Assembly: GCA_023213395.1 (NCBI GenBank)
Contig: CM041465.1
Coordinates: forward strand, 43,717,741-43,781,740
Source: Cycas panzhihuaensis
Taxonomy: Eukaryota; Cycadophyta
Direction: 5' to 3'
Length of the DNA stretch: 64,000 nt
The notes beneath the pieces were generated by a model, which was not told the origin of the DNA, did no database searches, and saw only the letters and a list, made by a program, of their open reading frames with translations. Each line of letters opens with the position of its first letter. The first letter of the stretch is position 1. Position numbers and translations under genes: made by a program. Shown here in pieces: positions 10,153 through 21,577 of the stretch.

Positions 10153-11215
10153 ATGAGGACAGCAGGGTGCCAAGAGGCATACATTCCCAAGCTCAAACAG
10201 GACCTCCAAGCCCTACCAGCGGCATTTCAAACGAGGGTTAAGCAGGCAGGCTGGAAGGACTACATTTTTTGTAACCCTATGTATTATGACCCGGAGTTAA
10301 TGGACCAAATCCTGATGGCCCTAAAAGCAAGCAAAGAAGAAGGTCAAAATGGACGCTAATATAGTCCATACCATCACTGGACTTCCCAAGGAGGGAGAGG
10401 TTCCATTGGGAACAAAAAGGTCGGAGGTTGACAGGGAAATGTGGCTGAGGGAATTATGCCAGCCTAACACTCAAATAATGTCTGGTGGAATCAGGGTAGC
10501 TGACATTATAGACGACAGATTACAGTGGGTGGCCAAAGTTAGTAATTCCAGGTTTTTGTCAAAAAGGAAGTATACCTACATCCAGGGAGGCATGATGCAG
10601 GTACTATTAAAAATCCGGGATGGAGAAAGAATGAATTGGTCCGAATTTTTGGCAGAAAATATGAGGCAACAAGCATTCTGAAATCCGGACACACCCCTTC
10701 CGCCATCCTTCATTGCTTTTGGCAATGTTATTTTACCAGTGTCCGGAAGTTCAATTAACCAGAACTACCATCTCTCCTCAGGAACCAATCATCAAACAGT
10801 GGGTAGCAGAGTTCCCAGATACAACAACGAGCATGGAAGCTAAACGGCGAGTTCAGAAGCAAATGCAGAAGGTCCTTACCTGGTTACAAAAAACCCCAGG
10901 AACACCTATTCCTCATAGGACAAAGCAAGTTGTCCATCGTCGCGGGAAGAGGAAGAAAGGGGAGGAGGAAACAGATGAAGAAGAGGAGGAAGAGGCAGAA
11001 GCATCCTGGGAAGAATGGGAAGACTTCCCAGCAGCAGCAGAGGTTGGAGAGCCCTCGACCTCCTACACCGTAGGACAAAGCAGACCGATCATTCGGATAA
11101 TTCAGATTTGGAGGCGGTACAAAGCGAGATAGCGGCCCTTCAGAGAAAATAAAGGAGAAGGATGCCATCATTGCCACCCCGACACGTATAAACGAGGAAA
11201 TTTTGAGGACCGAGG
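10153..11215 (+). pseudogene. Extra 3' ORF of Gypsy C, frameshifted
   Basis: A sense ORF between IN and the 3' LTR, homologous to D 41732-42818 and I 58520-59484 (minus). Parts in order: MRTAGCQEAYIPKLKQDLQ; VKQAGWKDY; ITGLPKEGEV; SEVDREMWLRELC; SGGIRVADI; FLSKRKYTYIQGGMMQVLL; IIKQWVAEFPD; a basic RGKRKKGE; an acidic run (about 10965-11020); a tail matching a predicted coiled coil. Frameshifts occur at about 10345, 10690 and 11110. No transposon enzyme motif is visible. Extra ORFs in this position are known in some Tat-lineage Gypsy elements, but function is generally unknown and I cannot name this one. Confidence 0.8.
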
Positions 11216-11317
11216 CGCAGGAGCCGCCTTGAGACAGTGGGGAAGGATACCCAAATTTTGATTTTTGAGTTTTGTTGAGCAAGGATGCTCAAACCCATAA
11301 CTGCTGACCCGGATAGA

Positions 11318-12150
11318 TGTTGGAGTCAAAAGTGACCCAATGGTCAGTGTGAAGACTAGAGGTAGGTCGATAACCCGAGTTGTGCAGTGCACGGACCGCA
11401 CGGAGGTACGCACGAGGCAAAACGGCGTAAAAACAAGCATTCTCGGTACGATGACAAAGCGCACTGAACGGGCACGCATGACAGAACGCATCAACGGGCG
11501 GAACGGAACCAAGCGACGCGGACGCACGACCTGTGGGACCATTGAAGACCCGTGGAGGTGCTGACGACGCATTTGGACGCATTTGGACCCAAAGGATTAA
11601 TTAATTAAGGCCAAACAAAGTGATTAAGTGAAGAGGCACGATGATCGAAGGGTACGGTTATGACAAAATCATAATCCTTCACCAAAAGGTACCAAAGATG
11701 AGTACTTAAGGAGGTACGCATGATTCACCGGTTAGGGTGAGAGCCGGATATCACGGCACGCAAGGGTGCAGGAGACAAGACGCATGATGCCCAATTGGAG
11801 CATGAATGTATGATAAGTACCATCCGGTACGCATTGTAACAGAAAGATCAGATGTCACGGAATGCTCGTGAATGCATTCCACCTGTGTAAATGAACTGTT
11901 GAATTAATAAAAGGAAGAGTTACGTGGAAATTGATGTATGCTTGATGTTGTGATGATGATTTGGTCAAGTATGTATTGATTGCATCGTTGTGTACCATTC
12001 TCGTGAATTATATATGGAATGTATGTGGAATGTATGTGAATGACCATGTTGATAGTATCCTGAAACTAGACTATAGCACTGTGTAACCTTGACAAGTGCA
12101 ACAAAGGGTATCTCGTAAGTGTAACAAGGCACCCCCAGCAGAAGTCAACA
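11318..12150 (+). repeat. 3' LTR of Gypsy C
   Basis: 833 bp, matching 4725-5569, ending AGTCAACA before target copy GTGAT. Against the 5' LTR it shows many one- to three-base indels at CAG/CTG positions (for example GGCGTAAAAAC at 11424 for GGCAGAAAAAC at 4830). A purine-rich GTGGGGAAGGA lies about 75 bp upstream instead of directly adjacent. Confidence 0.9.
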
Positions 12151-12155
12151 GTGAT

Positions 12156-12966
12156 CAAGAAGGTCAATCTCAGTCGGACCTCTCTGTACTTCTAGCACAA
12201 GAACTACGAGAGCAAAGGTAGGATTCCCAAACCTTCCAGTAGAACCTAGTCAACAACATGATGACTATATTCTAGTAGTTGTTGCACCATCCAGCGCTTA
12301 TGGCAGTACCACTACATCAAACACAATTCAAGTTGGATGCTAATATATCCATTTCATTATTTGATGGTACACTAAACGCAAATAAACTAGATGATTAGCT
12401 TAGAAGCCTGGAAGCCTACTTCAAGACTCGGCAGTTATCAAAACAACAAAACGCATTGTCGTTGAAGTGCACTTGGTAGAATAGGCCTTAATATGGTGGC
12501 AAGCATTCAATCAGCAACAACAAATTTTTACTTGGGGCGACTTTAAGGCAGCCATTAAAAGGCGCTTTTATCCATTGGGAGATATTAATGACCTCACTAA
12601 ACGATGGTTACACATCAAACAAATGTTAGGACAATTAGTACAGCAGTATATTGATGAATTCTTGAAGCTCTACATCAAACTGGAAATCAAAGATGTCGAT
12701 CACCTCCTTAAAATTAAATCTATTGGAGGATTATACTCTCATCTACAACAAGAGATGGAGTTGCTTCAAGTACCAACATTAGAAGTGGCCTTTCAATTTG
12801 CCCTCAAAATAGAGGCAAAAATGCAAAAATGGCCCAAACCATTCACAGGCCTACCCTCCATAGCCTCGTCATCCAAAACACAAACCCACACACTGCGGCC
12901 TACAAACAGGAAGTACTATTCTTTCCACAAATGTTCAAGACACATAGATGCAGAATGTAGGGTCTA
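12156..12966 (+). pseudogene. Gag of Gypsy A
   Basis: From the end of the C insertion the Gypsy A coding region starts. SLFDGTLNANKLDD..RSLEAYFKT precedes a Retrotrans_gag core: FTWGDFKAAIKRRFYPLGDI, then QYIDEFLKLYIKL. The open part is 12575-12967. It ends in a decayed single knuckle (FHKCSRHIDAEC, first Cys pair damaged). Upstream amber stops are at D-D-stop-L and T-W-stop positions. It encodes the particle protein of an iMet-primed Gypsy, distinct from C and D. Confidence 0.75.
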
Positions 12967-12985
12967 ACAGAAAATAAGGGCACTC

Positions 12986-13648
12986 GTGCCACAGAGTGAA
13001 TCAACAGAGCCAGAAGTCATTGCCCTCACCAATCCAAAAACACCAAATCCCAATCTAGTACTAATGGCCAAAGAGCATTCAACACAAGGGAAAGAAAATC
13101 TCTTTGCTCACAATTGCCAGATCAAAGACAAAATAGCACTCTGTATCATAGATAATGGCAGTATGAAAAGTTTAATCTCTAAGGCATTCGTCGATGCCTT
13201 ACAACTACCCACCAAGCCACATCTACGGCCATACACCCTGGGGTGGGTCACTGCCAGTGGACAATCCATAGTTATCGACTACATCTGCACAGTCACCTTT
13301 GCCATCCAACCACTCATCTATACTGTCAACTATGATGTCACTCCAATGGATTGCAGCGAACTACTTCTTGGTCAACCTTATCAGCATGATCGTCGAGCAC
13401 TCTATGATGATTATCTTAATAGCTATACAATTCACAAGGATGCCAAGGCATACAAATTGTCCGCAGCAACAACACCATCGACCACTGCGACATTGCTTTC
13501 AGACAATCAAGCAACAAAATTGATCAGCACCTCCATGGCCCTATGTGTCATTCGCCAGGTAGAAACAAACAATTGTAATAAAATTCCACCAATAGCAATA
13601 AAGACCATTTTAGATGTGTATTCCATATCGAGCCACTCCTCTTACTAA
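12986..13648 (+). pseudogene. Protease region of Gypsy A
   Basis: 220 codons open. An aspartic protease-like site reads LCIIDNGSMKSLIS (D-N-G-S where D-S-G-S is expected, so probably impaired). The family block MDCSELLLGQPYQHDRRALYD follows. The segment continues to the start of RT. Family role: cleavage of the Gag-Pol polyprotein. Confidence 0.75.
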
Positions 13649-13649
13649 A

Positions 13650-14360
13650 GCATAGATCAAAAGACAATTGGCACAACTTATAGATGAAGGAAAAATTCAA
13701 CCTAGTTACTCTCCTTTTGGATCTCCAACCCTTTTAATACCCAAAAAGGACAATCATTAGTGGTTGTACATTGACTATAGGGCCCTTAATAAAATAACAG
13801 TAAAAAAATAGGTACCCACTGCCATGCATAGATGACTTGCTCGATTAGCTTCAAGGAGCTAAATATTTCTCCAAAATCAATTTAGCCTCTAGCTATCATC
13901 AAGTCCAAATGGATGCCAAGGATACCTAGAAGACAACATTCAAGACACAACATGGCTTATATGAATGGCTCGTCATGCCCTTTGGGCTAACCAATGCTCC
14001 TGCCAGTTTTATGCGCCTCATCACAGATATATTTTGCCTGCATCTGGGCAAATTTGTTACTGTTTATCTTGATGATATTTTAATCTTCAGCAAGACCCTG
14101 TAGGAGCATACCAAACATCTTGGCACAATTTTGTCCCTATTGCATCGACATCAACTAAAGGCCAAGTGTAAGAAGTGCTCTTTTGGCCAAAAATCCATTT
14201 TCTATCTAGGATTTGTCATCAACAACCAAGGAATTCAAGTCAACCCAGCAAAGGTCCAAATCATCAAAGATTGGCCAACTCCGGCAAATCTTACATAGCT
14301 CAAAAGCTTTCTAGATAGCATCAACTTCTATCAGAATTTCATCAGGCATTTTTCCAACAT
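13650..14360 (+). pseudogene. Reverse transcriptase of Gypsy A
   Basis: RT reads in one main frame with repeated TAG stops: [45 protein letters not shown], and the catalytic [13 protein letters not shown] with both aspartates kept (about 14065-14100). Then come YLGFVINNQGIQVNP and the thumb region. In-frame stops are nearly all TAG, at sites where CAG or TGG would be expected. Confidence 0.85.
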
Positions 14361-14870
14361 CACACATCCATTGAATGTGCTCACATGCAACATAAAGGAA
14401 TTCACCTGGAATTCTCAAGTTGAATTAGCATTCCAAAAGTTAAAGGTCGCCCTCTGCACTGCACCAGTTCTCCAACTACCCAATGAGGAGCAACCCTTCG
14501 AACTCGAGACAAACACCTCTCGATTTGTTCTCAGCACAGTACTCAAGCAAGGAGGACATCCCATTGCTTCACTCAAAGACCCTTTCACAAGCCAAACTCA
14601 ATTACAACACATATGACAAGGAATTTTACACCCTCATCCAAGCTCTCAAACATTGGCCGCATTTTTATTGGGCAAAGAAACTATAGTCCATACAGATCAT
14701 CAACCATTGTAATTCCTCAAAATTTAGTCAAAAATCTAGGAGCATAGGCATCTCAAGTGGGCATTGTATATACAACAATTCAACCACATCATCAAATATA
14801 AAATAGGAGCATCTAATAAGGTAGCATATTTCCTCAGTCGACCTCTGACAGTAGCACTCACTACACTACT
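14361..14870 (+). pseudogene. RNase H of Gypsy A
   Basis: LNVLTCNIKEFTWNSQVELA and the RH domain ELETNTSRFVLSTVLKQGGH (the usual first catalytic Asp reads Asn, ETNTS for ETDAS). Then HTDHQPL and an end at SNKVAYFLSRP (normally NxVADxLSR). One frameshift is near 14570 and there are several TAG stops. Confidence 0.75.
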
Positions 14871-16070
14871 CGACAACCACCTTATGTCTTATAATCACTG
14901 GAAATATCTCTACATAGAAGATCCTTAATTTCGGCTTATCATGGAAGCCTTGGCTCATCCAATGATCATCAATATGGAACCATACTTGGATTATCACATT
15001 AAGGATGAATTGTTGTACAAATGCAACAAGCTTTGTGTACCCAATGGCGTTCCACAGCAACAGCTTCTCAAGGAAGCTCACTCATCCTCCTACAACAATC
15101 ATTTTGGGACTTAAAAGACTCTTCAACATTTATAGCGTTATTTTTATTGGCCATCCATGCAAAAAATGATCAAAGCATACATTCGACGATGCTCTTTGTG
15201 CAGCCAATCTAAGCTAGCCAATAGGAAGCTCAGTCTTTACTAGCCATTACTTGTCCCAACCAAACCATGGGAATCATTTTCAATGGATTTTCTCAACGGG
15301 CTACCCACCACAAAACATGGCAATGACTGCATCTTTGTCATTGTCTGTCAATTCTCCAAAATGGCCATCTTCATACCATGTAAAAAGGGCATCTCTGCCC
15401 CCACAAATAGCAACTCTATTCTTCCAACATGTATGGACTCACTTTGGGTTACCATTTTCTATTATCTCAGACAGGGACAGTTGATTTCTCAGCCACTTTT
15501 GGCAATCCTTATGGAAGATGCTCAGATATCAACTCAAATTTTCCACATCATTCCATCCCCGGACTGATGACCAGACATAAGTGGTCAACCAGATGTTGGT
15601 TCGAGCCCTTTGAATTTCCCAGCATTACAATAAGCAGTGGGACATGCATCTTCACCATGTTCAACACAACTACAATCAAGCAGTCCACAGATCAACTAGA
15701 CATTCGCCATTCGAAGTTTGCTATGGTTACCAACCACTAGCTTCATACAAGCTTCCCTTAGCTTTACCATCTCCAACTACCAATCACAAAGACAACGAAC
15801 AACAAAAAGCCACCAGCTTCATTAAGCATCTGTTGCACCTACACACCTTAGTTCAACAAATATTGTAGCAAACCCAGGACAATTACAAGACTCAACATGA
15901 TCAACATCGAGTGTCCACTAGCTTCAATGTTAGCGGTATGGTTTGGCTCCATCTAGACCAACACAAATTTAAACATCATCACAAGATCAAACCTATTAGG
16001 TTTGGACCTTCTTCAACAAGTCAGTCCCAATGGTTATTGACTCGACTTACCAGTGCATCTGGGAATTCCT
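14871..16070 (+). pseudogene. Integrase of Gypsy A
   Basis: Decayed IN: zinc-binding remnant around 15070-15190, core [32 protein letters not shown] (15270-15370), [13 protein letters not shown] (15440-15484), HHVQHNYNQAVHRSTRHSPF (15645-15720), and a C-terminal part to about 16070. Three frames are used. No chromodomain was recognised after it. Confidence 0.75.
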
Positions 16071-16363
16071 AATGTTGTCAACATCAACCAACTCAAATCG
16101 TGCGAGCTCCCACAATTCAGAATGGAACCCAATCCCACATAACCATCAGATACAATTCCAAATTTTCAACCACCTCTGTAGGAAGATACATTGTTGGACA
16201 CTAAACAACAATGCACCAGACAATAGCTTATCACAACTTACAACGTTGGCAGGAAAGAAATGCGGCCCACACAAGCCAAATAGATCTCTGAAGCAGACTT
16301 CCTCCATACTTTTCCCCATCTTCAGTAGAAATTAGGGACAATTTCCTCTTAGCAGGGAGGAAT
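16071..16363 (+). other. 3' untranslated part and purine tract of Gypsy A
   Basis: No domain is seen. GCAGGGAGGAAT just before 16364 is the polypurine tract that primes plus-strand synthesis. Confidence 0.6.
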
Positions 16364-16687
16364 TAATGAGTAGTCAATATTCTTTCTTATTCTTTATTCC
16401 TTTCTTATCCTTTATTGATGAGTAGTCATTCCTAATCATTATTCTTTATTCTTTATTCTTTATTCTTTATTCGTTGTTCTTTAGTCCTTCTCTCTTATTC
16501 TTTATTCTTCCTATTTTGAGATCTTTGGATCCTTTGTATAAATAGCAAGATAGATGGATGACAAGTGTCTCTCATGAAAATATCGCACTCATGTATTTAT
16601 ATTCAAAAGGATTCAATACAAGGATGATTAGAGTTTTCTCATTCTTTCTTTGGTATGTTTACTTCTCCATCTCTCAACATCACATCA
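16364..16687 (+). repeat. 3' LTR of Gypsy A
   Basis: 324 bp. It starts TAATGAG (TGATGAG in the 5' copy) and ends CACATCA. It carries the same pyrimidine-rich runs and TATAAATA box as 2559-2859, and is followed by target copy TTAAG at 16688-16692. Confidence 0.9.
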
Positions 16688-17680
16688 TTAAGTTAGTTAA
16701 GTCAAAGAGAATATACAAACCAATTCTTTGGTCTACAAATCCAGAAGCCAAAGCTTTAAATTTATTGAAAGGTTGTTTAATGGTGTACCTATCCTTCTAG
16801 AATTTGAAAATCAAATTTTTTTGACAAATTTAATATATAGATAAAGTATTAGGAAATATGCCTGGGACACAATAAACATCATCAACAGAACCATTATTAA
16901 GCAAAACATTTCCTATTCTTGTGGCTTTTAATTGGGAGCCACTTTCGAATGAGATTTCCTCACTTGAGTTAACACTAGGTTCATAAGAGGAAAAATAGTT
17001 CTAGTGTCCAGTCATATGGCGTGAAGCACTTAAAACTAAGAGCCAAGGAGGAACAGATGATGTGGGGGCTGAAAAAGAAGAAGTGGATGCAATTAGGGAT
17101 CCATGAGATTTTTATTGAATCAATTTAAAGGCCTTTCAAGCCTAAATAGCAATTCAATTCTTGCAATCCATTTTGGTGTGTCCCTTTTTGTGACAATAGC
17201 TACATGTTTGAACTGTAGTTTGATCAAACTTTGGATTTTGGATAGGTTTTTCATTGAAATTTCTAAATGAACTAGCATTAGATTGTGTTGGGTGATTCTG
17301 GATTGAATGTTGATTGTAGTTTCACAATGTATTAAGATTTGGATTGTTAAACCTAGGATTAGGACCTTTGTTTTGCCTTTGAGGTTTAGGATTGTTGTAA
17401 GATTTGGTTGTGTTTTGTAGTTGTTGTTGTGTTTTTGGTCATTGAGACAGTTTGGAACGCAAGAAAAGAGCACGAGAATTATCTTGTATCTTGCCTATTT
17501 GAATTAACATCGACTAGTATTCTACTAATTGGCTTGTTAATTCATTAAAGGACATAGTTGGATGAATGCATTGTTGTCTCGCGGTCTTACATTGGTTGTA
17601 GATTTTCACAATAAAGAATGTGGTAGTTCTTGAGAAAATATCATTATAGCCATTGTTTAGGTTTTCAGATCATGAGACGT
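16688..17680 (-). pseudogene. Copia H, gag and protease half
   Basis: Minus-strand continuation of 1475-2558. From 17680 down: gag end (ELTSQLVEY, RALFLRSKLSQ), an Asn/Gln/Pro-rich spacer, and a CCHC knuckle (CSYCHKKGHTKMDC, about 17170-17215 in a shifted frame). A protease region follows, where the expected LLDSGASRHMTGH reads LLVLSASRHMTGH; the catalytic aspartate is lost. The segment ends at 16688, where Gypsy A inserted. Confidence 0.75.
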
Positions 17681-18059
17681 GTAAGATAGTTCTTGAACAA
17701 GATAGGTCTCATTTAAGACCGTGAGACACGTAAGATGTTTAAATGAATGCCCCAACCCAATATATGTAAAAAGAATGGTATTGGTGTCATACTCACTCGT
17801 TTGCCTATTCATTCATATACATTAGTTGATGAATAATTATGTGGGTTTGAAAATATATGTTTAAATTTAAACATAAAAAAAGTATGTTATTCTCAACATG
17901 TTATTAAACATAGAAGAAAAAAAAAGATGTGTTATAGATGTGTGTTTAGACTTGTGTTATGTAAATATGTGTGATGAGCAAATAATTGGGGGGGGGATGT
18001 TTCAAAGTTTTGGATTTGCTACAAAAACAAGTAAGAGTATTTTGTGGAAAGGCACCTGA
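17681..18059. other. No gene seen
   Basis: AT-rich, with no domain and no LTR that I can pair. There is a small internal repeat (GAGACGTGTAAGAT near 17676 and GAGACACGTAAGAT near 17722) and a G run at 17989-17996. Confidence 0.4.
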
Positions 18060-18960
18060 GAACCCATATGCAAGAAGTTCCATCTTGTCAAATGGGACAT
18101 GGTGTGTACGCCTAAGGACCATGGAGAGCTTGGGTTAGGTTCATGACATGGACTCCTCTCCTATACGGAGCCAAGATTATATAGAGAGTGTTAACACAGC
18201 CATGCTCCTTACTTGCAAGAATCTTGGCAAATAAATATTTGGGTGGGATGCAACAGACTATCATAAACCTGAACACGAAGTCGTGTTAAGGCAAGATCTC
18301 TAATATGGAGGAAGATTTGTGACAATGTGGGTTTGTTCAATACAAGAATATCGTGAAAGATCAATGATCAAAGTATGGTCAATGTGTGGTTGGACGCAAT
18401 TCAGGGGTCACCATTGATCTCCTATGACACTTCAATTGTAGGCCTACAAACATGGTTCATAATGAAAGAGATACATGTAGTCAACATATTCTTGAAAATA
18501 GGGGGAGATGAGGAACCATTGTGGACCATAAAAGGGGTGGAAGATTGGCCAAGAATACCTCAATTACTTGATTCAGAATATGAGCATTTCAAGTTGATGA
18601 TCGCACAGTGAAGGATTAGAATCCAGGAAGGAGATGATAAGTTTATGTGGGAGCCTTACTCTAGCCCAAGTACATACACCATTAAGGATGCGTATAGATT
18701 GATGCAAAAGGAGAAGGTTACCTTGAATCCACCAAGAGCCATGTGGTGTAGATAGCTTTGGGGTAACCCGTCGATCCCTAAAATTTATCATTTTATTTGG
18801 CTTGTTATGCATAAAGCTATTTTAATTGTAGAAAATCTACGTAAAAGAGGACTTTTAGCCTGTCCATATGTATGTCATGCAAAGGTGATGAAGAGAGTAT
18901 AGAGCATCTATAGGGACACATTTTGTTCATAATTGGCGGATGTAGGGTATTATGTTAATG
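18060..18960 (+). pseudogene. LINE remnant, zinc-binding RT-tail domain
   Basis: Pieces of the C-terminal region of a plant L1-type LINE ORF2, in several frames: CTPKDHGELGLG; IWRKICDNVGLF; VWLDAIQGSPLISYDTS; DDKFMWEPYSSPSTYTIKDA; then the zf-RVT-like block RLWGNPSIPKIYHFIWLVMH, ENLRKRGLLACPYVC. RT and endonuclease domains are missing and no poly(A) tail is evident, so this is an old fragment. It is the only non-LTR element seen. Confidence 0.7.
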
Positions 18961-19031
18961 AAAAGATTAGTTGGGTCAAGTAGTTGGAAGTCATTATCAA
19001 ATGATGGTTCCAAAGATATGTGTGTGCGTAT

Positions 19032-19051
19032 ATATACATACATATATATAT

Positions 19052-19082
<31 letters not shown>

Positions 19083-19084
19083 TA
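19032..19084. repeat. TA then TAGA microsatellite
   Basis: Alternating TA/CATA, then about seven TAGA units (19055-19082), just 5' of the Gypsy G LTR. Confidence 0.85.
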
Positions 19085-19110
19085 GTAGGAATAGAAGGGG
19101 GGCCATGCGA

Positions 19111-19350
19111 TGTTGCGCATCTTGACACTAGTGGATGGTACATGACTAGTGTGGGATGATCACACCTTGTTCCATTATATATGATCCTATAATTGGTTTT
19201 GATATAATAAACATATACTGTGTTGCATACATCCTGTAATTACCGTCATTGTGGAATACTGTATATATTATGTTCTTGTGATGATACGATTATGTTATGT
19301 ATGGTACCATCCTTTCTCTTCCTAGTAGAACCCATGGATGCTAATCAACA
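19111..19350 (+). repeat. 5' LTR of Gypsy G
   Basis: The 240-bp segment from TGTTGCGCAT to CTAATCAACA has TGTTG/CAACA ends and the PBS right after it. There is no second copy in the window, so the start is inferred from the matching ends. Confidence 0.6.
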
Positions 19351-19351
19351 T

Positions 19352-19366
19352 TTGGCGTCGTTGCGG
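19352..19366 (+). other. Primer binding site of Gypsy G
   Basis: TTGGCGTCGTTGCGG resembles the Athila/Tat site TTGGCGCCGTTGCCGG (tRNA-Asp) with two changes. Confidence 0.7.
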
Positions 19367-19418
19367 ATCTAGGAATGAGACAAGATGGACTAAAATGTTG
19401 ATGATAAATTAGACGCAG

Positions 19419-19970
19419 ATGATGATTCAAAACCAATACGGAAATCAAACATTGCTAGGGGAGTTGACACTCATCCAATTTTCAGATGCAGATCTTAGGA
19501 TTATTAACGAATTGAAATTCTTCTTGATACAAAAAGGCATTATCGAATATTATTTAGATGATATTATTGTCCAAGAACCAGTAATGCTCGGTAATATTTT
19601 AGACTATTTTTGTTCCTACTGCCTCATTTTGATGCCTAATTTTGAACAACCAACATATGTTTTCAAGCACGAGACCACAAATGAGACTAATCAACAATTG
19701 AAAATAAAAAGATCCGATTGAATACGTGCATTGAGACAACACGAGTCAAGGACATTTACACAAGTCAATTGGTCAATCATAAATCAAGCACGACAAGTGT
19801 GGAAAGCTTGGGAGCAACAACATGGACCCAACCCAAACTTAAAAGAAATCAAGGAAGCATTTGCCCACCTAATTCTACAAGAGAAGGAGAAATCCTCAAT
19901 TGATTTGCAAGAGCAAGAATACACTAGCCCTAAACAAAAAAGGACCTTATTTGAAAAATACTACAAATGA
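19419..19970 (+). pseudogene. N-terminal gag or leader ORF of Gypsy G
   Basis: Two overlapping frames (19419-19721 and 19731-19970) encode charged peptides (ELTLIQFSDADLRIINELK; VNWSIINQARQVWKAWEQQHG). They have no recognised domain and probably form the N-terminal extension of Gag, broken once at about 19722. Confidence 0.5.
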
Positions 19971-20009
19971 AAAAGAAAGAAATAGAAGAACAACTTCAGA
20001 CAATGAAGG

Positions 20010-21480
20010 TTGCAACAATTAAAGCACGCAAGATCTCCAGCTAAATCGTCAGAATCATTAGCATCAACGATGGGGACATCATCCAAAGGCACAAAGCAGA
20101 AATTGCTAACTTTTAACGATAAAGAAGAAGAAAACCCAACCAAACATTATAACATGTGCGAAACAATATGGATAGCAAATGGAGAAAGGGATAAAGATCA
20201 TTGGTTATAGGCATTTCTGGCAACTTTACGAGATGTTGCAAATGATTGGTTTAAAGAATTAATGAAGGAGGCTTTAAAATATGGACCAACTTGTAGGAAG
20301 CTTTCAAGAAGGAATTCAGACTGTTACATGATGATAGCGAAGTGGTGGACCAGATATACAATCTTAAACAAGAAGCTAAGGAGACAATAAGAAGTTACAA
20401 TACAAAGTTGAAAAGCTTAATCGAGAAGATGGAAAGCGAAGTAACCAATGGATTGAAGAAAGGATGGTTTTTAGAAGAATTACTTCCAAGGTATCGAAGG
20501 AAACTTCGAGTAGTTCCCCCTCCGTCATACCAAGAGGTAGAGGACCATGCGATAAGCCTTGAAATTGAGGATAAAGCAAAAGCATGGCATCAAGATAAAA
20601 CTATAGAAGCAAAAACAAAGGACGAATCTTCTATCGAGGCCTTGAGAGAAGATCTAATGAAAATGATGAAAGATTTCACGCAACACCAATCGAAGGAAAG
20701 ATGACGCATATGGTGAATCAAATGCAAAATCAAGGGGTATATGGGGTAAGAATGTCCAGAAAACCAAGGGTTTAAGTAACGCCACATTTGTAAAATGAGT
20801 AACCATGATATGGAAGAATGTGGTTTCAACATTCGTGCACGTAGACAACAAGAGAAAGAGGTGTTCTTTACGCGGCAGAAAACCAACAGACCTCCTCTTG
20901 GAAGGGGACGTGGGTTAGACCAATCGATACCAAGAGATGCTCAAGGATGTTCAATGGTCCAATGTTTTCAGTGTAAACCATGGGGACACTTTAGCAAAAA
21001 CTATCCCAACTTGAAAAACACCACTTCAACATTATGTCGATGGTGTAGACCTGGTGACCACGATGATGACCATTGCCCACAACAACAAAACAAGACTGTA
21101 AATCTCATGGATGTAGAGTCTGCTAAGGGCATAGGGGTTGCACAAACTTTGTTGGCATATGTGATGTATACGAGAAGATTCAAGAAACCTAAGTATCTTG
21201 ACCCTTTGTGCCAAACTCAGAATTTAGTACGATCAATGCAAGAGCAAGAGTAGAATGCAATCCCGATTCCAACACTTCCACAGCACGATAACACATCACC
21301 TCAATTACCAAAAAGGACGGTAACACGAGGTAATAAAGCCACTACCATGTTAACTGACCAATTCTTGTACAATGAGACAACAGTACAAATTTTGACATCA
21401 CTTGAACACAATCCATTATTGTTACAAATACTCAAAGAACACATACAACACTTAAAGACAAAATAGAAAGGAAGTTTTCA
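20010..21480 (+). pseudogene. Gag of Gypsy G
   Basis: Core: WLATFLATLRDVA-like (FLATLRDVANDWFKELMKEA), EAFKKEFR..., QIYNLKQEAKETIRSYNTKL, then ELLPRYRRKLRVV and a charged coiled region to 20704. After a frame change come two knuckles at 20960-21080. The first is CFQCKPWGHFSKNY with its last Cys changed to Tyr; the second is CRWCRPGDHDDDHC. The rest (to 21480) is Gag-PR linker, running into the K insertion. Confidence 0.75.
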
Positions 21481-21577
21481 AGAAGGGGCATTGTCAGTTG
21501 CTACAAAAGATTGCATCAACATTCCTAACAATTCAACTACACACAATTCTCAAGTGGAACATCATGTACGATCGCTA

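Larger units (their letters stand above)
4725..12150 (+). mobile_element. Gypsy C, non-autonomous deletion derivative with extra 3' ORF
   Basis: LTRs 4725-5569 and 11318-12150 (TGTTGGAGTC to AGTCAACA) are bounded by target copies GTGAT at 4720-4724 and 12151-12155. Internal order: PBS, gag, zinc knuckles, PR, Ser/Pro-rich linker, start of the second Gag-like domain, IN tail, tandem repeats, extra ORF. RT, RNase H and the IN core are absent, so the element needed proteins from a relative such as D (33263-43715). It is inserted in the leader of Gypsy A. Confidence 0.9.
2559..16687 (+). mobile_element. Gypsy A, nearly complete LTR retrotransposon, itself interrupted
   Basis: Ty3/Gypsy element bounded by related LTRs (2559-2859 and 16364-16687). 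It has an initiator-Met-type PBS, a purine tract before the 3' LTR, and a 5-bp target duplication, TTAAG. Order: LTR, PBS, long leader with an 18-bp minisatellite, gag, PR, RT, RNase H, IN, LTR. The leader is interrupted by mini element B and by Gypsy C. All coding parts are broken, mainly by amber (TAG) stops. The LTRs differ by many substitutions and indels, so this is an old insertion, yet older than nothing but its Copia H host site and younger than it. Confidence 0.88.
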
